11,667 bases of DNA, from the NCBI GenBank assembly GCA_947624765.1, contig CANQLS010000030.1:1-11667 (forward strand), given 5' to 3'. Below are positions 5,555 through 11,667 of the stretch, piece by piece. The notes beneath the pieces are model-generated. The model searched no databases. It had not been told where the DNA came from and saw only the letters and a list, made by a program, of their open reading frames with translations. A program made the position numbers and the translations under genes. The number at the start of each line of letters is the position of its first letter. The stretch's first letter is position 1. The DNA comes from an uncultured Clostridia bacterium. GTDB taxonomy: Bacteria; Bacillota; Clostridia; TANB77; UBA1234.

Positions 5555-8377
5555 TCACTTCAAATATTTTTTCAAAAATTTTCCTGTATATGATTCTTCA
5601 CATTTTACAATTTGTTCTGGTGTTCCTGTAGCAATTACTTCTCCACCTCTAATGCCGCCTTCTGGTCCTAAATCAATAATATAATCAGCAGTTTTAATAA
5701 CATCTAAATTATGTTCTATCACTACAACTGTATTTCCAGTTTCCACAAGTCGATTTAAAATATTAATTAAACGATGAACATCAGCCATGTGTAGTCCTGT
5801 TGTTGGCTCGTCTAAGATATATAAAGTTTTACCTGTTGCATGTCTTGATAGTTCGGTGGCTAACTTTACTCTTTGAGCTTCTCCTCCTGACAATGTTGTA
5901 GAAGATTGTCCTAACTTAATATATCCTAATCCAACATCGTATAACGTTTGAATTTTACTTTTGATTTTTGGTATATTTGCAAAAAAATCTAATGCTTCTT
6001 CTACTGTCAAATCTAATACTTCTGCAATATTTTTTCCTTTATATTTTACTTCTAATGTTTCACGATTATATCTTGTACCATGACATACATCACAAGGAAC
6101 ATATACATCAGATAAAAAGTGCATTTCAATTTTTATGATGCCATCGCCTTGACAGCTTTCACATCTACCACCACTTACATTAAAACTAAATCTTCCTTTT
6201 TGATAACCTCTTGCCTTTGCTTCGCTTGTTTCTGCAAATAAATCTCTAATTAAATCAAATACACCTGTATATGTTGCAGGATTTGAACGTGGAGTTCTTC
6301 CAATTGGTGATTGGTCAATATTTATTACTTTATCTAAATATTCCATACCTTTAATTTTTTCACATTTTCCAGGCTTTGTATTTGCACGATTTAAATCTCT
6401 TGCTAATCGTTTATATAATACTTCATTTACTAACGAAGACTTCCCAGAACCTGAAACTCCTGTTACAACTGTCATCACGCCAAGTGGAATTTTTACATTA
6501 ATATTTTGCAAATTATTTTCTGCTGCTTTTACAATTTCTATTTTTTTACCATTACCTTTTCTTCGTTTTTCTGGTACTAAAATTTTTAATTCACCACTTA
6601 AATATTTTCCAGTAATTGATCTTGGATTTTTCATAATCTCTTGTGCAGTTCCTTGTGCTACAATTTCTCCACCATGTACACCAGCACCAGGACCTACATC
6701 AATTATATGATCTGCTGCATACATTGTATCTTCATCATGCTCTACTACAAGTAATGTATTTCCTTGATCTCTCAATTTTTTTAATGTTGCTAATAATTTT
6801 TCATTATCACGTTGATGAAGTCCTATGCTAGGTTCATCTAAGATATATAGTACTCCCATTAATCCAGCACCAATCTGTGTAGCTAATCGAATTCTTTGGG
6901 CTTCTCCTCCTGAAAGTGTACTAGCATTTCTGGCAAGTGTTAAATAATCTAGTCCCACATCCACTAAAAAACTTAATCGTGCATTTAATTCTTTCATAAT
7001 TTGATGTGAAATTATTTGTTCTTTTTCTGTCATTTTTAAATTTTTCAAAAATTCTCTAATTTCATAAATAGACATAGAAGTTAATTCATAAATATTTTTA
7101 TCTCCAACTGTAACTGCTAATGATTCTTTCTTTAATCTTGCACCATCACAAGTTGGACAATGTGATTCCGACATATACATTTCATAAAACTCTCTCATAC
7201 CATTTGAACTTGTTTCACGAAATCTTCTCTCCATAGTATTAACCACACCCTCAAAAGGTGCAGTAAATGTCCTAACACCCGTGCTACCTTCATAACGAAA
7301 ATCAATTTTTTCATCACCAGTACCATACAATACTTTATTTAAAAATTCTTCTGGTAATTCTGCAATAGGTTTTGTTACATCAACATTATAATGTTTTCCT
7401 AAGGAACGAATATACATAAGCCCCATACTATCTTTTGCTTGACTCCAACCCATGCCTTTAATACCGCCATTTAATAATGTTTTACTTCTGTCTGACATGA
7501 TTAAATCTGGATCCATCTTTAATAAAGTTCCTAACCCACTACACGTTGGGCAAGCTCCAAATGGATTATTAAATGAAAACATTCTTGGAGTTAATTCTTC
7601 TATACTAATATTACAATCTGGACATGCATAATTTTGTGAAAAAAGTAATTCTTCTCCACCTATTACATCTATTAATACAAGTTTATTAGCACTTTTTAAT
7701 GCTGTTTCAACTGAATCTGTTAATCTATTTCTAATATCTGGTTTAACAACTAATCTGTCTATTACAATTTCAATGTTATGTTTTTTCTTTTTATCAATTT
7801 GAATTTCATCATCTTCTAATTCATAAATAGTACCATCAACTCTCACTCTTGCAAAACCATCTTTTCTAGCGTCCTCAAGTAATTTGGTATATTCTCCTTT
7901 TCTTCCACGAATAACTGGTGCTAACACTTGAATTTTAGTGCCTTCCTCTAGCTCCATAATAGCATCAATGATTTGATCAATGCTTTGTTGTTTAATTACT
8001 TTTCCGCAATTAGGACAATGTGGAACTCCTATTCTAGCATAAAGTAAACGCAAATAATCATAAATTTCCGTAACTGTACCTACTGTAGAACGTGGATTAT
8101 GAGAAGTTGTTTTTTGATCAATTGAAATGGCTGGTGATAATCCATTAATATATTCTACATCTGGCTTCTCCATTAAGCCTAGGAATTGTCTAGCATAAGA
8201 AGATAAACTCTCTACATATCTTCTTTGCCCTTCCGCATAAATTGTATCAAATGCTAAAGATGATTTTCCTGAACCGCTAAGTCCAGTAATAACAACTAAT
8301 TTATCACGTGGAATTTTTACATCAATATTTTTTAAGTTATTAACTTTTGCACCTTTTACTTCTATATAATCATTCAT
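5555..8377 (-). CDS. uvrA: UvrA, excinuclease ABC subunit A
   Basis: DNA-damage recognition ATPase of nucleotide excision repair; dimerises and loads UvrB at lesions. Full length (940 residues) with all parts: Walker A GLSGSGKSS (32-40), zinc module C252/C255...C276/C279, ABC signature LSGGEAQR (488-495) and Walker B YILDEPSIGLH (511-521) of the first half; Walker A GVSGSGKSS (640-648), zinc finger C739/C742...C762/C765, signature LSGGEAQR (829-836) and Walker B YILDEPTTGLH (853-863) of the second. The pairs CPNC (121-124) and CPTC (407-410) are also present. ATG at 8377 has GGAAG about 7 nt upstream. Unlike many genomes, uvrB is not adjacent in this window; the gene has its own LexA-controlled promoter. 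Confidence 0.99.
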   Translation of the reverse strand: MNDYIEVKGAKVNNLKNIDVKIPRDKLVVITGLSGSGKSSLAFDTIYAEGQRRYVESLSSYARQFLGLMEKPDVEYINGLSPAISIDQKTTSHNPRSTVGTVTEIYDYLRLLYARIGVPHCPNCGKVIKQQSIDQIIDAIMELEEGTKIQVLAPVIRGRKGEYTKLLEDARKDGFARVRVDGTIYELEDDEIQIDKKKKHNIEIVIDRLVVKPDIRNRLTDSVETALKSANKLVLIDVIGGEELLFSQNYACPDCNISIEELTPRMFSFNNPFGACPTCSGLGTLLKMDPDLIMSDRSKTLLNGGIKGMGWSQAKDSMGLMYIRSLGKHYNVDVTKPIAELPEEFLNKVLYGTGDEKIDFRYEGSTGVRTFTAPFEGVVNTMERRFRETSSNGMREFYEMYMSESHCPTCDGARLKKESLAVTVGDKNIYELTSMSIYEIREFLKNLKMTEKEQIISHQIMKELNARLSFLVDVGLDYLTLARNASTLSGGEAQRIRLATQIGAGLMGVLYILDEPSIGLHQRDNEKLLATLKKLRDQGNTLLVVEHDEDTMYAADHIIDVGPGAGVHGGEIVAQGTAQEIMKNPRSITGKYLSGELKILVPEKRRKGNGKKIEIVKAAENNLQNINVKIPLGVMTVVTGVSGSGKSSLVNEVLYKRLARDLNRANTKPGKCEKIKGMEYLDKVINIDQSPIGRTPRSNPATYTGVFDLIRDLFAETSEAKARGYQKGRFSFNVSGGRCESCQGDGIIKIEMHFLSDVYVPCDVCHGTRYNRETLEVKYKGKNIAEVLDLTVEEALDFFANIPKIKSKIQTLYDVGLGYIKLGQSSTTLSGGEAQRVKLATELSRHATGKTLYILDEPTTGLHMADVHRLINILNRLVETGNTVVVIEHNLDVIKTADYIIDLGPEGGIRGGEVIATGTPEQIVKCEESYTGKFLKKYLK

Positions 8378-8413
8378 TCGTATCTTCCTTTCTTATACGC
8401 ACATACAAAAAAT

Positions 8414-8442
8414 ATTATACCACGAAAATTTGTTCGGTGCAA
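8414..8442 (-). promoter_or_regulatory. uvrA promoter
   Basis: Minus strand TTGCAC (8437-8442), 17-bp spacer, TATAAT (8414-8419). The -10 is perfect and the -35 weak (TTG kept). Predicted start near 8407, leader of about 30 nt. Confidence 0.8.
8423..8436. promoter_or_regulatory. LexA (DinR) SOS box inside the uvrA promoter
   Basis: CGAAAATTTGTTCG on the plus strand. The Bacillota SOS box is CGAACN4GTTCG, so 9 of 10 fixed positions match. It occupies the start of the spacer between the uvrA -35 and -10, where bound LexA would exclude polymerase; uvrA is a known SOS gene in B. subtilis. Confidence 0.85.
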
Positions 8443-8463
8443 CTACAAAAATAGATTTAAAAT

Positions 8464-8501
8464 AGCAAAAATTCCAGCGATTTCTCGCTGGAATTTTTGC
8501 T
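8464..8501. terminator. Perfect 17-bp hairpin terminator, probably for the CofE-like gene
   Basis: AGCAAAAATTCCAGCGA (8464-8480), 4-base loop, and its exact complement (8485-8501). The 3' arm contains TTTTT on either strand, so it can work in both directions. It lies between the end of the CofE-like gene and the uvrA promoter. Confidence 0.8.
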
Positions 8502-8503
8502 TT

Positions 8504-8526
8504 CGATGTTCTATTCCAGAACATCG
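8504..8526. repeat. 9-bp inverted repeat beside the terminator
   Basis: CGATGTTCT (8504-8512), 5-base loop ATTCC, AGAACATCG (8518-8526). It starts 10 bp after the CofE-like stop codon and forms a tandem hairpin with the larger stem at 8464-8501. No T-tract of its own. Confidence 0.6.
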
Positions 8527-8535
8527 TCTTGTTGG

Positions 8536-9783
8536 TTAATCGTTTGCATAGTTTTTGAAGTAACCTTTAATCCACACAATGGGAGTACCTTTGTCACCAC
8601 TGCCAGAAACAAGGTCAGACAGGGAACCCAAAAGATCTGTATACTGTCGAGGTGTTGTTCCTTGCGAACTCATATCGGCTACCAAGCAATCGCCTTTTGT
8701 TTTGATTTCCATTTCGATTGCTTCTTGCAACTCTTTCCCTTGCAAATTAGCGAACTTGCCATCTGCCAAAGCCTTCAGTTTTAACTCATTTGGTCTACCC
8801 AAAAGGCCAGATGTGTATGCAGGCGACACAACAGGATCTGCTAACTCCCAAATCTTCCCTACCGGATCTTTGAAAGCACCATCGCCATAAATCATGACTT
8901 CTACTAGCTTTCCTGTCTCCCTAAGGATAAGCTGCCGCACTTTAGAAACCACATCTCTACCTGTTCTCGGAAAGAGTTTTATGCGTTCCTCATCTGCCTT
9001 ATTGCTACCCAGAAGTCCATATTCCGGATTGTAACCACTACCCTCTCGAACAGGCTGGCTACAAATATCGGAAAGATTATACACATTGTCCGAGAAAGCA
9101 TATAGGTAAATTCCAGCTTTCTTCTTGTCTGTAAACATCTTTTTCGTAATTGCACGAGTATGGATGTCACAGAGAAGAACATTTGGCATCTCGCGATTCT
9201 GTGTAATATATATTACCTTCTCAATGCTGTCTGTGAAGAAAATATTAACACTACAATTCTCCGCTTCGATGATACTGCGATAGTATGCCACGTAATCTAT
9301 TCCAGTGAATGGATGTACTGGGTATCCGAAGAACTTTCGGAAGTCATTCTCATTGAGAACTAACCCCTCGAAATTTCGCATCTTTTCAGAGTCGAGCAAT
9401 TCATCCTTGTTAATCAATTCATTTCCTACTTCATCAGCAGGGAAAAGAAGAACAAGATCAATGTGCTTAACAGCTCTAGCAATGCCCTTGAGACACATGG
9501 CAAAGCGATTCCGACTGAGAATCGGAAATATTACGGAAATTTTTGCATCTTTGCCATACTTCGATTCCACGTCCTGCGCAATGTCATCAACCGTAACGTA
9601 ATTCCCTTCTGCCCGTGCCACGACAGATTCTGTGATTGCAATCACATCTCCATCGTTAATAGGGATATTGTTGTCTTTACTTGCCTGCAAGATACATCTT
9701 GTCACAATCTCAGCAATGTTGTCTCCCTCACGAATGATAGGAGCCCTCACGCCCATCGCAATTGTTCCCAGAGAGTTCTTCAT
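8536..9783 (-). CDS. CofE/FbiB-like coenzyme F420-0:L-glutamate ligase family protein, probably acquired
   Basis: Resembles the F420-0:L-glutamate ligase family (CofE), GTP-using enzymes that add glutamate to F420-0. Family-like motifs are APIIREGDNIAEIV (14-27), INDGDVIAITESVVARAEG (42-60) and SRNRF (90-94); the C-terminal half (FKDPVGKIWELADP, AYTSGLLGRP) is also typical of the Bacillota members of 400 residues or so. No F420 biosynthesis gene is in the window and most Bacillota lack F420, so the true substrate is unknown. ATG at 9783 follows TAAGGAGG (about 8 nt spacing). Base use is unlike neighbours: 8881-8940 has 28 G+C of 60, against 15 of 60 at 6541-6600 in uvrA, and it uses CGG for Arg57, Arg91 and Arg283 while I find no in-frame CGG in the other intact genes. 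Horizontal transfer is likely. Confidence 0.8.
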   Translation of the reverse strand: MKNSLGTIAMGVRAPIIREGDNIAEIVTRCILQASKDNNIPINDGDVIAITESVVARAEGNYVTVDDIAQDVESKYGKDAKISVIFPILSRNRFAMCLKGIARAVKHIDLVLLFPADEVGNELINKDELLDSEKMRNFEGLVLNENDFRKFFGYPVHPFTGIDYVAYYRSIIEAENCSVNIFFTDSIEKVIYITQNREMPNVLLCDIHTRAITKKMFTDKKKAGIYLYAFSDNVYNLSDICSQPVREGSGYNPEYGLLGSNKADEERIKLFPRTGRDVVSKVRQLILRETGKLVEVMIYGDGAFKDPVGKIWELADPVVSPAYTSGLLGRPNELKLKALADGKFANLQGKELQEAIEMEIKTKGDCLVADMSSQGTTPRQYTDLLGSLSDLVSGSGDKGTPIVWIKGYFKNYAND

Positions 9784-9845
9784 ACCAAATTCCTCCTTAC
9801 TAATTGTAGTCGTGAAGTGTGAAGAATGAGCTCTTTTACGTGCCT

Positions 9846-9874
9846 ATTCTATAATTAAATAATAGGTTTGTCAA
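9846..9874 (-). promoter_or_regulatory. Promoter of the CofE-like gene
   Basis: Minus strand TTGACA (9869-9874), 17 bp, TAGAAT (9846-9851). Leader of about 57 nt. An imperfectly spaced inverted repeat CCTATT (9843-9848) / AATAGG (9861-9866) spans the -10 and spacer and could be an operator. The -35 is shared with the opposing promoter. Confidence 0.82.
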
Positions 9875-9896
9875 GTACAATGGTTTATGGTATACT
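9868..9896 (+). promoter_or_regulatory. Promoter of the YiiX-like hydrolase gene
   Basis: Plus strand TTGTCA (9868-9873), 17 bp, TATACT (9891-9896). Both hexamers match 5 of 6. The predicted start near 9903 gives a leader of about 25 nt before the ATG at 9928. Confidence 0.82.
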
Positions 9897-9927
9897 GCTA
9901 ATAAATAATATTTTTAAGGAGTCATTA

Positions 9928-10452
9928 ATGGATAAAATATATATTATACTTTCGCAATCTGGAACTTGGATTTCTAAAATGTTAAAGTTTTTTACAAGAG
10001 CACCTTATAACCATGCATCATTAGCGCTTAATGTATCGCTCGATGAATTTTTTTCTTTTGGTAGAAAAAAATTATCAAATTTCTTGATTGGTGGTTTCGT
10101 AGTAGAACATAAAAATAAAGGTGTATATGAAAAATTCGCTCCTACACCTTGTAAAATTATTGAATTATCTATAACAAACGAACAATATTCTCAAATTCAA
10201 AAAATTATAAATGAATTTGTTAAAAATAAAGAAAACTATCATTATGATTTCATAAATGTTCCTTTGGTAAATACTCCGTTTCATATTATAAGAAAAAACA
10301 GATTTTTCTGTTCACAATTTGTCGCTTACGTATTAAACGCTGTAAACATTACAACTCCAAAAACTCCCGAGCATATTACACCTATAGATTTTTTAGAATT
10401 GAAAAATGCTAAAGTTATTTATGACGGAATCTTACAAGAATACAAACTTTAA
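9928..10452 (+). CDS. YiiX/YebB-type permuted papain-like (NlpC/P60 superfamily) hydrolase
   Basis: Permuted papain-fold cysteine hydrolase in which the catalytic His precedes the Cys. Visible candidates are His29 in YNHASLAL, Glu60 in VVEHKNKG and Cys128 in FFCSQFVAYVL; the His-before-Cys order is diagnostic of the permuted group. Related enzymes act as amidases or acyl hydrolases on lipids or peptidoglycan, but the substrate of this one cannot be read from sequence. It has no clear signal peptide, although the first 10 residues are hydrophobic (IYIILS). I choose the ATG at 9928 (174 residues) because AAGGAG lies 7 nt upstream; a longer frame from a TTG at 9868 would begin inside the -35 box. 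It is the only plus-strand gene and diverges from the CofE-like gene; its AT-rich composition resembles the chromosome, not that neighbour. Confidence 0.85.
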   Translation: MDKIYIILSQSGTWISKMLKFFTRAPYNHASLALNVSLDEFFSFGRKKLSNFLIGGFVVEHKNKGVYEKFAPTPCKIIELSITNEQYSQIQKIINEFVKNKENYHYDFINVPLVNTPFHIIRKNRFFCSQFVAYVLNAVNITTPKTPEHITPIDFLELKNAKVIYDGILQEYKL

Positions 10453-10467
10453 AAAATTAGTGAATAA

Positions 10468-10499
10468 TTAACAGTGAATGGTGAACCATTCACTGTTAA
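10468..10499. terminator. 15-bp hairpin between convergent hydrolase and hicB genes
   Basis: TTAACAGTGAATGGT (10468-10482) and its exact complement (10485-10499) with a 2-base formal centre. It lies 15 bp past the hydrolase stop and 10 bp past the hicB stop. On the minus strand AATTTTTT follows about 10 nt later; on the plus strand no T-run follows. Likely a shared transcription end, weaker in the plus direction. Confidence 0.6.
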
Positions 10500-10509
10500 C
10501 CTATCTTCC

Positions 10510-10867
10510 TTATCTTGCTAATTTATATAATGCATATTGATTTAATGATACCCCTTCTTTTTCCGCTTCTAGTGTTAATCGATAATGTAATGTTTTTGGT
10601 ATTCTTATTACAAATTTACCACTAAAATTATTTTCTGTTTTTGGAAGAGGAACGCTATATCCGAGCTTCTATTTTAGTTTGTATCCACCCTTTCATTGCT
10701 TCTTTTAAATTGTTATATGCCTCTTCAAATGATTCACCTGTGCTTTGACACCCATCAAGTTCTAAAACATGTGCATAATAATATGAACCACTTTCATCTG
10801 TAATTTGTTGTATTATATAGTTGTAAGGCAATGACATATAATATGATACTTTTTTTTCACTTTTCAT
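10510..10867 (-). pseudogene. hicB: hicB antitoxin, frame broken by one extra base at 10663
   Basis: HicB antitoxins neutralise HicA mRNA interferases and repress the operon. Frame one from ATG 10867 (AGGAGG 8 nt upstream) gives the partial RNase H-like domain: YYYAHVLELDGCQSTGESFEE (residues 29-49, core AHVLELDGC) and WIQTKIEA (61-68), then Arg-Ile-stop at 10655. Shifting +1 at GCT-C-GGA resumes GYSVPLPKTE, then SGKFVIRIPKTLHYRL and EKEGVSLNQYALYKLAR, the C-terminal ribbon-helix-helix/HTH part, ending at 10510. Together they make a normal 118-residue HicB with no other lesion. The shift falls exactly at a CTCGG pentamer, as in hicA. It may be decayed, mis-sequenced or decoded by +1 frameshifting. 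As written, the unshifted product is 70 residues and lacks the DNA-binding part. Forty-two bp downstream of hicA. Confidence 0.85.
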
Positions 10868-10909
10868 ATAAAATTCCTCCTAAAATAGTGTATTCAATTA
10901 ACAAACTTT

Positions 10910-11138
10910 TTATTCGCCTATTCTTTTTAATACGTCTTTTACATATACTGCTTTCAATGGATTTTCGCATTTAATTGTTATTACATCACCCTTTGCATTA
11001 ATAAAATGTCTATGCGAAGTACCGAGTTAATTTTTTCATATTATATCCATTTACTTCAAGCACTTTTGCAATTTCTTCAAATTTAATTCCGTTAGGTTGT
11101 TGTTTCATCTTTTGTATCAGCTTTTCATATTTTGGCAT
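10910..11138 (-). pseudogene. hicA: hicA toxin (mRNA interferase), frame broken by one extra base at 11024
   Basis: HicA toxins are small double-stranded-RNA-binding-fold ribonucleases that cut mRNA using a conserved His. ATG 11138 (AAAGGGG about 7 nt upstream) reads MPKYEKLIQKMKQQPNGIKF, then EEIAKVLEVNGYNMKKLT, then RYFA and a stop at 11010. Skipping one base at ACT-C-GGT resumes GTSHRHFINAKGDVITIK and NPLKAVYVKDVLKRIGE, ending at 10910. The joined 75-residue protein is a standard HicA, with catalytic His in G-T-S-H. The break is four codons before that His, so the unshifted 42-residue product would be inactive. There is no other lesion. Too short to be seen by simple ORF calling. First gene of the hicAB operon, between rpoC and hicB. 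Confidence 0.85.
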
Positions 11139-11175
11139 AAGTTTCCCCTTTCATGCAAATGTACTTTCAATAATT

Positions 11176-11197
11176 ATAATACTATATTTAGTATCAT
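11176..11197. promoter_or_regulatory. Palindromic operator in the hicAB promoter
   Basis: ATAATACTA (11176-11184), 4-base centre, TAGTATCAT (11189-11197): 9-bp arms with one mismatch, the inner 6 bp perfect. It covers the -10 and most of the spacer, the place where HicB usually binds to repress its own operon. HicB binding is inferred. Confidence 0.65.
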
Positions 11198-11204
11198 ATG
11201 TCAA
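11176..11204 (-). promoter_or_regulatory. hicAB promoter
   Basis: Minus strand TTGACA (11199-11204), 17 bp, TATTAT (11176-11181). The -35 is perfect and the -10 matches 5 of 6. Leader of about 30 nt to the hicA ATG. Confidence 0.83.
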
Positions 11205-11239
11205 TACATTTTATATTATTCTACAGTAAATAAATAGAC

Positions 11240-11266
11240 AAAAGAGCAGTTAATAACCGCTCTTTT
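11240..11266 (-). terminator. rpoC terminator
   Basis: Minus strand AAAAGAGCGGTTA pairs with TAACTGCTCTTTT (one G-U pair), leaving a one-base centre, followed by a U-rich tail (TTTTGTCTATTT). It starts 12 bp after the rpoC stop and separates rpoC from hicAB. Confidence 0.78.
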
Positions 11267-11277
11267 GTTTTTATTTT

Positions 11278-11667
11278 CTATTTTCTCGCATCAACTAGTA
11301 CTTCTTCATCTGGCTTTGGGACTGTATTAGCTGTTGGTTCACCTGTTTCTGTTGATACTGGTTGTAGTTCACGATATCTCATAAGTCCTGTTCCAGCTGG
11401 AATTAATTTACCAATGATAACATTTTCTTTTAATCCAACCAATGGATCAATTTTTCCTTTAATAGCAGCTTCTGTTAGTACTCTTGTTGTTTCTTGGAAT
11501 GAAGCAGCTGATAAGAAAGAATCTGTTGCTAAAGATGCTTTTGTAATACCTAATAGCAATCTCTTGCCTTGAGCTGGTTTCTTGCCCTCAGCTACTACTT
11601 TCTTATTTTCTTCTTCAAATCTAATAACATCAACTGTTGTTCCTGGAAGCATTGTTGTATCTCCGCT
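11278..11667 (-). CDS. rpoC: RpoC, RNA polymerase beta' subunit, C-terminal end (partial)
   Basis: Last 129 codons of the DNA-directed RNA polymerase beta' subunit; the 5' part lies beyond the right edge. Recognised from the strongly conserved C-terminal block KRLLLGITKASLATDSFLSAASFQETTRV, quoted as LLGITKASLATDSFLSAASF, followed by LTEAAIKGKIDPLVGLKENV and IIGKLIPAGTGL. The tail after the RYRELQPV stretch is a short acidic linker ending DEEVLVDARK. The ATG at 11652 is internal, not a start. The usual downstream ribosomal protein genes do not follow in this window; a terminator and the hicAB pair do. Confidence 0.97.
   Translation of the reverse strand, partial: SGDTTMLPGTTVDVIRFEEENKKVVAEGKKPAQGKRLLLGITKASLATDSFLSAASFQETTRVLTEAAIKGKIDPLVGLKENVIIGKLIPAGTGLMRYRELQPVSTETGEPTANTVPKPDEEVLVDARK

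Noticed and set aside
9463..9829. Several plus-strand frames opposite the CofE-like gene
   Set aside because: Shadows of a real minus-strand gene; long only because that gene is richer in G+C.
9868..9927. Longer hydrolase frame starting at TTG 9868
   Set aside because: That TTG is the start of the -35 hexamer and precedes the predicted transcript; the ATG at 9928 has AAGGAG upstream.
10663..11024. CGG as a reassigned or unassigned codon in this organism
   Set aside because: The CofE-like gene uses CGG three times where arginine fits its motifs, and the window is too small to decide; rarity is all I can support.

Overview
The window looks like chromosomal DNA of an AT-rich, spore-forming, Clostridia-like member of the Bacillota. 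The support is codon use dominated by A/T-ending codons, HrcA/CIRCE heat-shock control, the low-GC Gram-positive protein Veg, a sporulation pair (SipL-like SPOCS/LysM protein plus YunB), and a CGAAC-type LexA box at uvrA. Every gene except one lies on the minus strand, so the order of transcription runs from high to low coordinates.

Region by region: 11278-11667 is the 3' end of rpoC, closed by a hairpin terminator. 10510-11204 is a hicA-hicB toxin-antitoxin operon with its own promoter and a palindromic operator. Both of its genes carry a one-base frame break at an identical CTCGG pentamer. 9928-10452 is the only plus-strand gene, a permuted papain-like (YiiX/YebB-type) hydrolase. It diverges from 8536-9783, a CofE/F420 gamma-glutamyl-ligase-like gene whose base composition is clearly richer in G+C than its neighbours, and the two promoters share one -35 box. 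5555-8377 is uvrA, with a LexA box between its promoter hexamers. 5072-5341 is veg behind a near-consensus promoter. 3374-4933 and 2671-3372 are sipL-like and yunB genes, one base apart, behind a plausible SigE-type promoter and closed by a hairpin terminator. 1-2405 is the hrcA-grpE-dnaK heat-shock operon behind two tandem CIRCE operators. dnaK is broken by an internal deletion of about 100 bp and runs off the left edge.

The blocks are mostly independent transcription units: protein-quality control, spore envelope assembly, DNA repair, and an accessory segment (about 8464-11204) holding the foreign-looking ligase-like gene, the hydrolase and the toxin-antitoxin pair. The points most worth checking are the twin hicA/hicB frame breaks at the only CGG-frame CTCGG sites I see, and the dnaK deletion. 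No stretch longer than 300 bases lacks a gene. I see no tRNA, rRNA, CRISPR array or insertion sequence.
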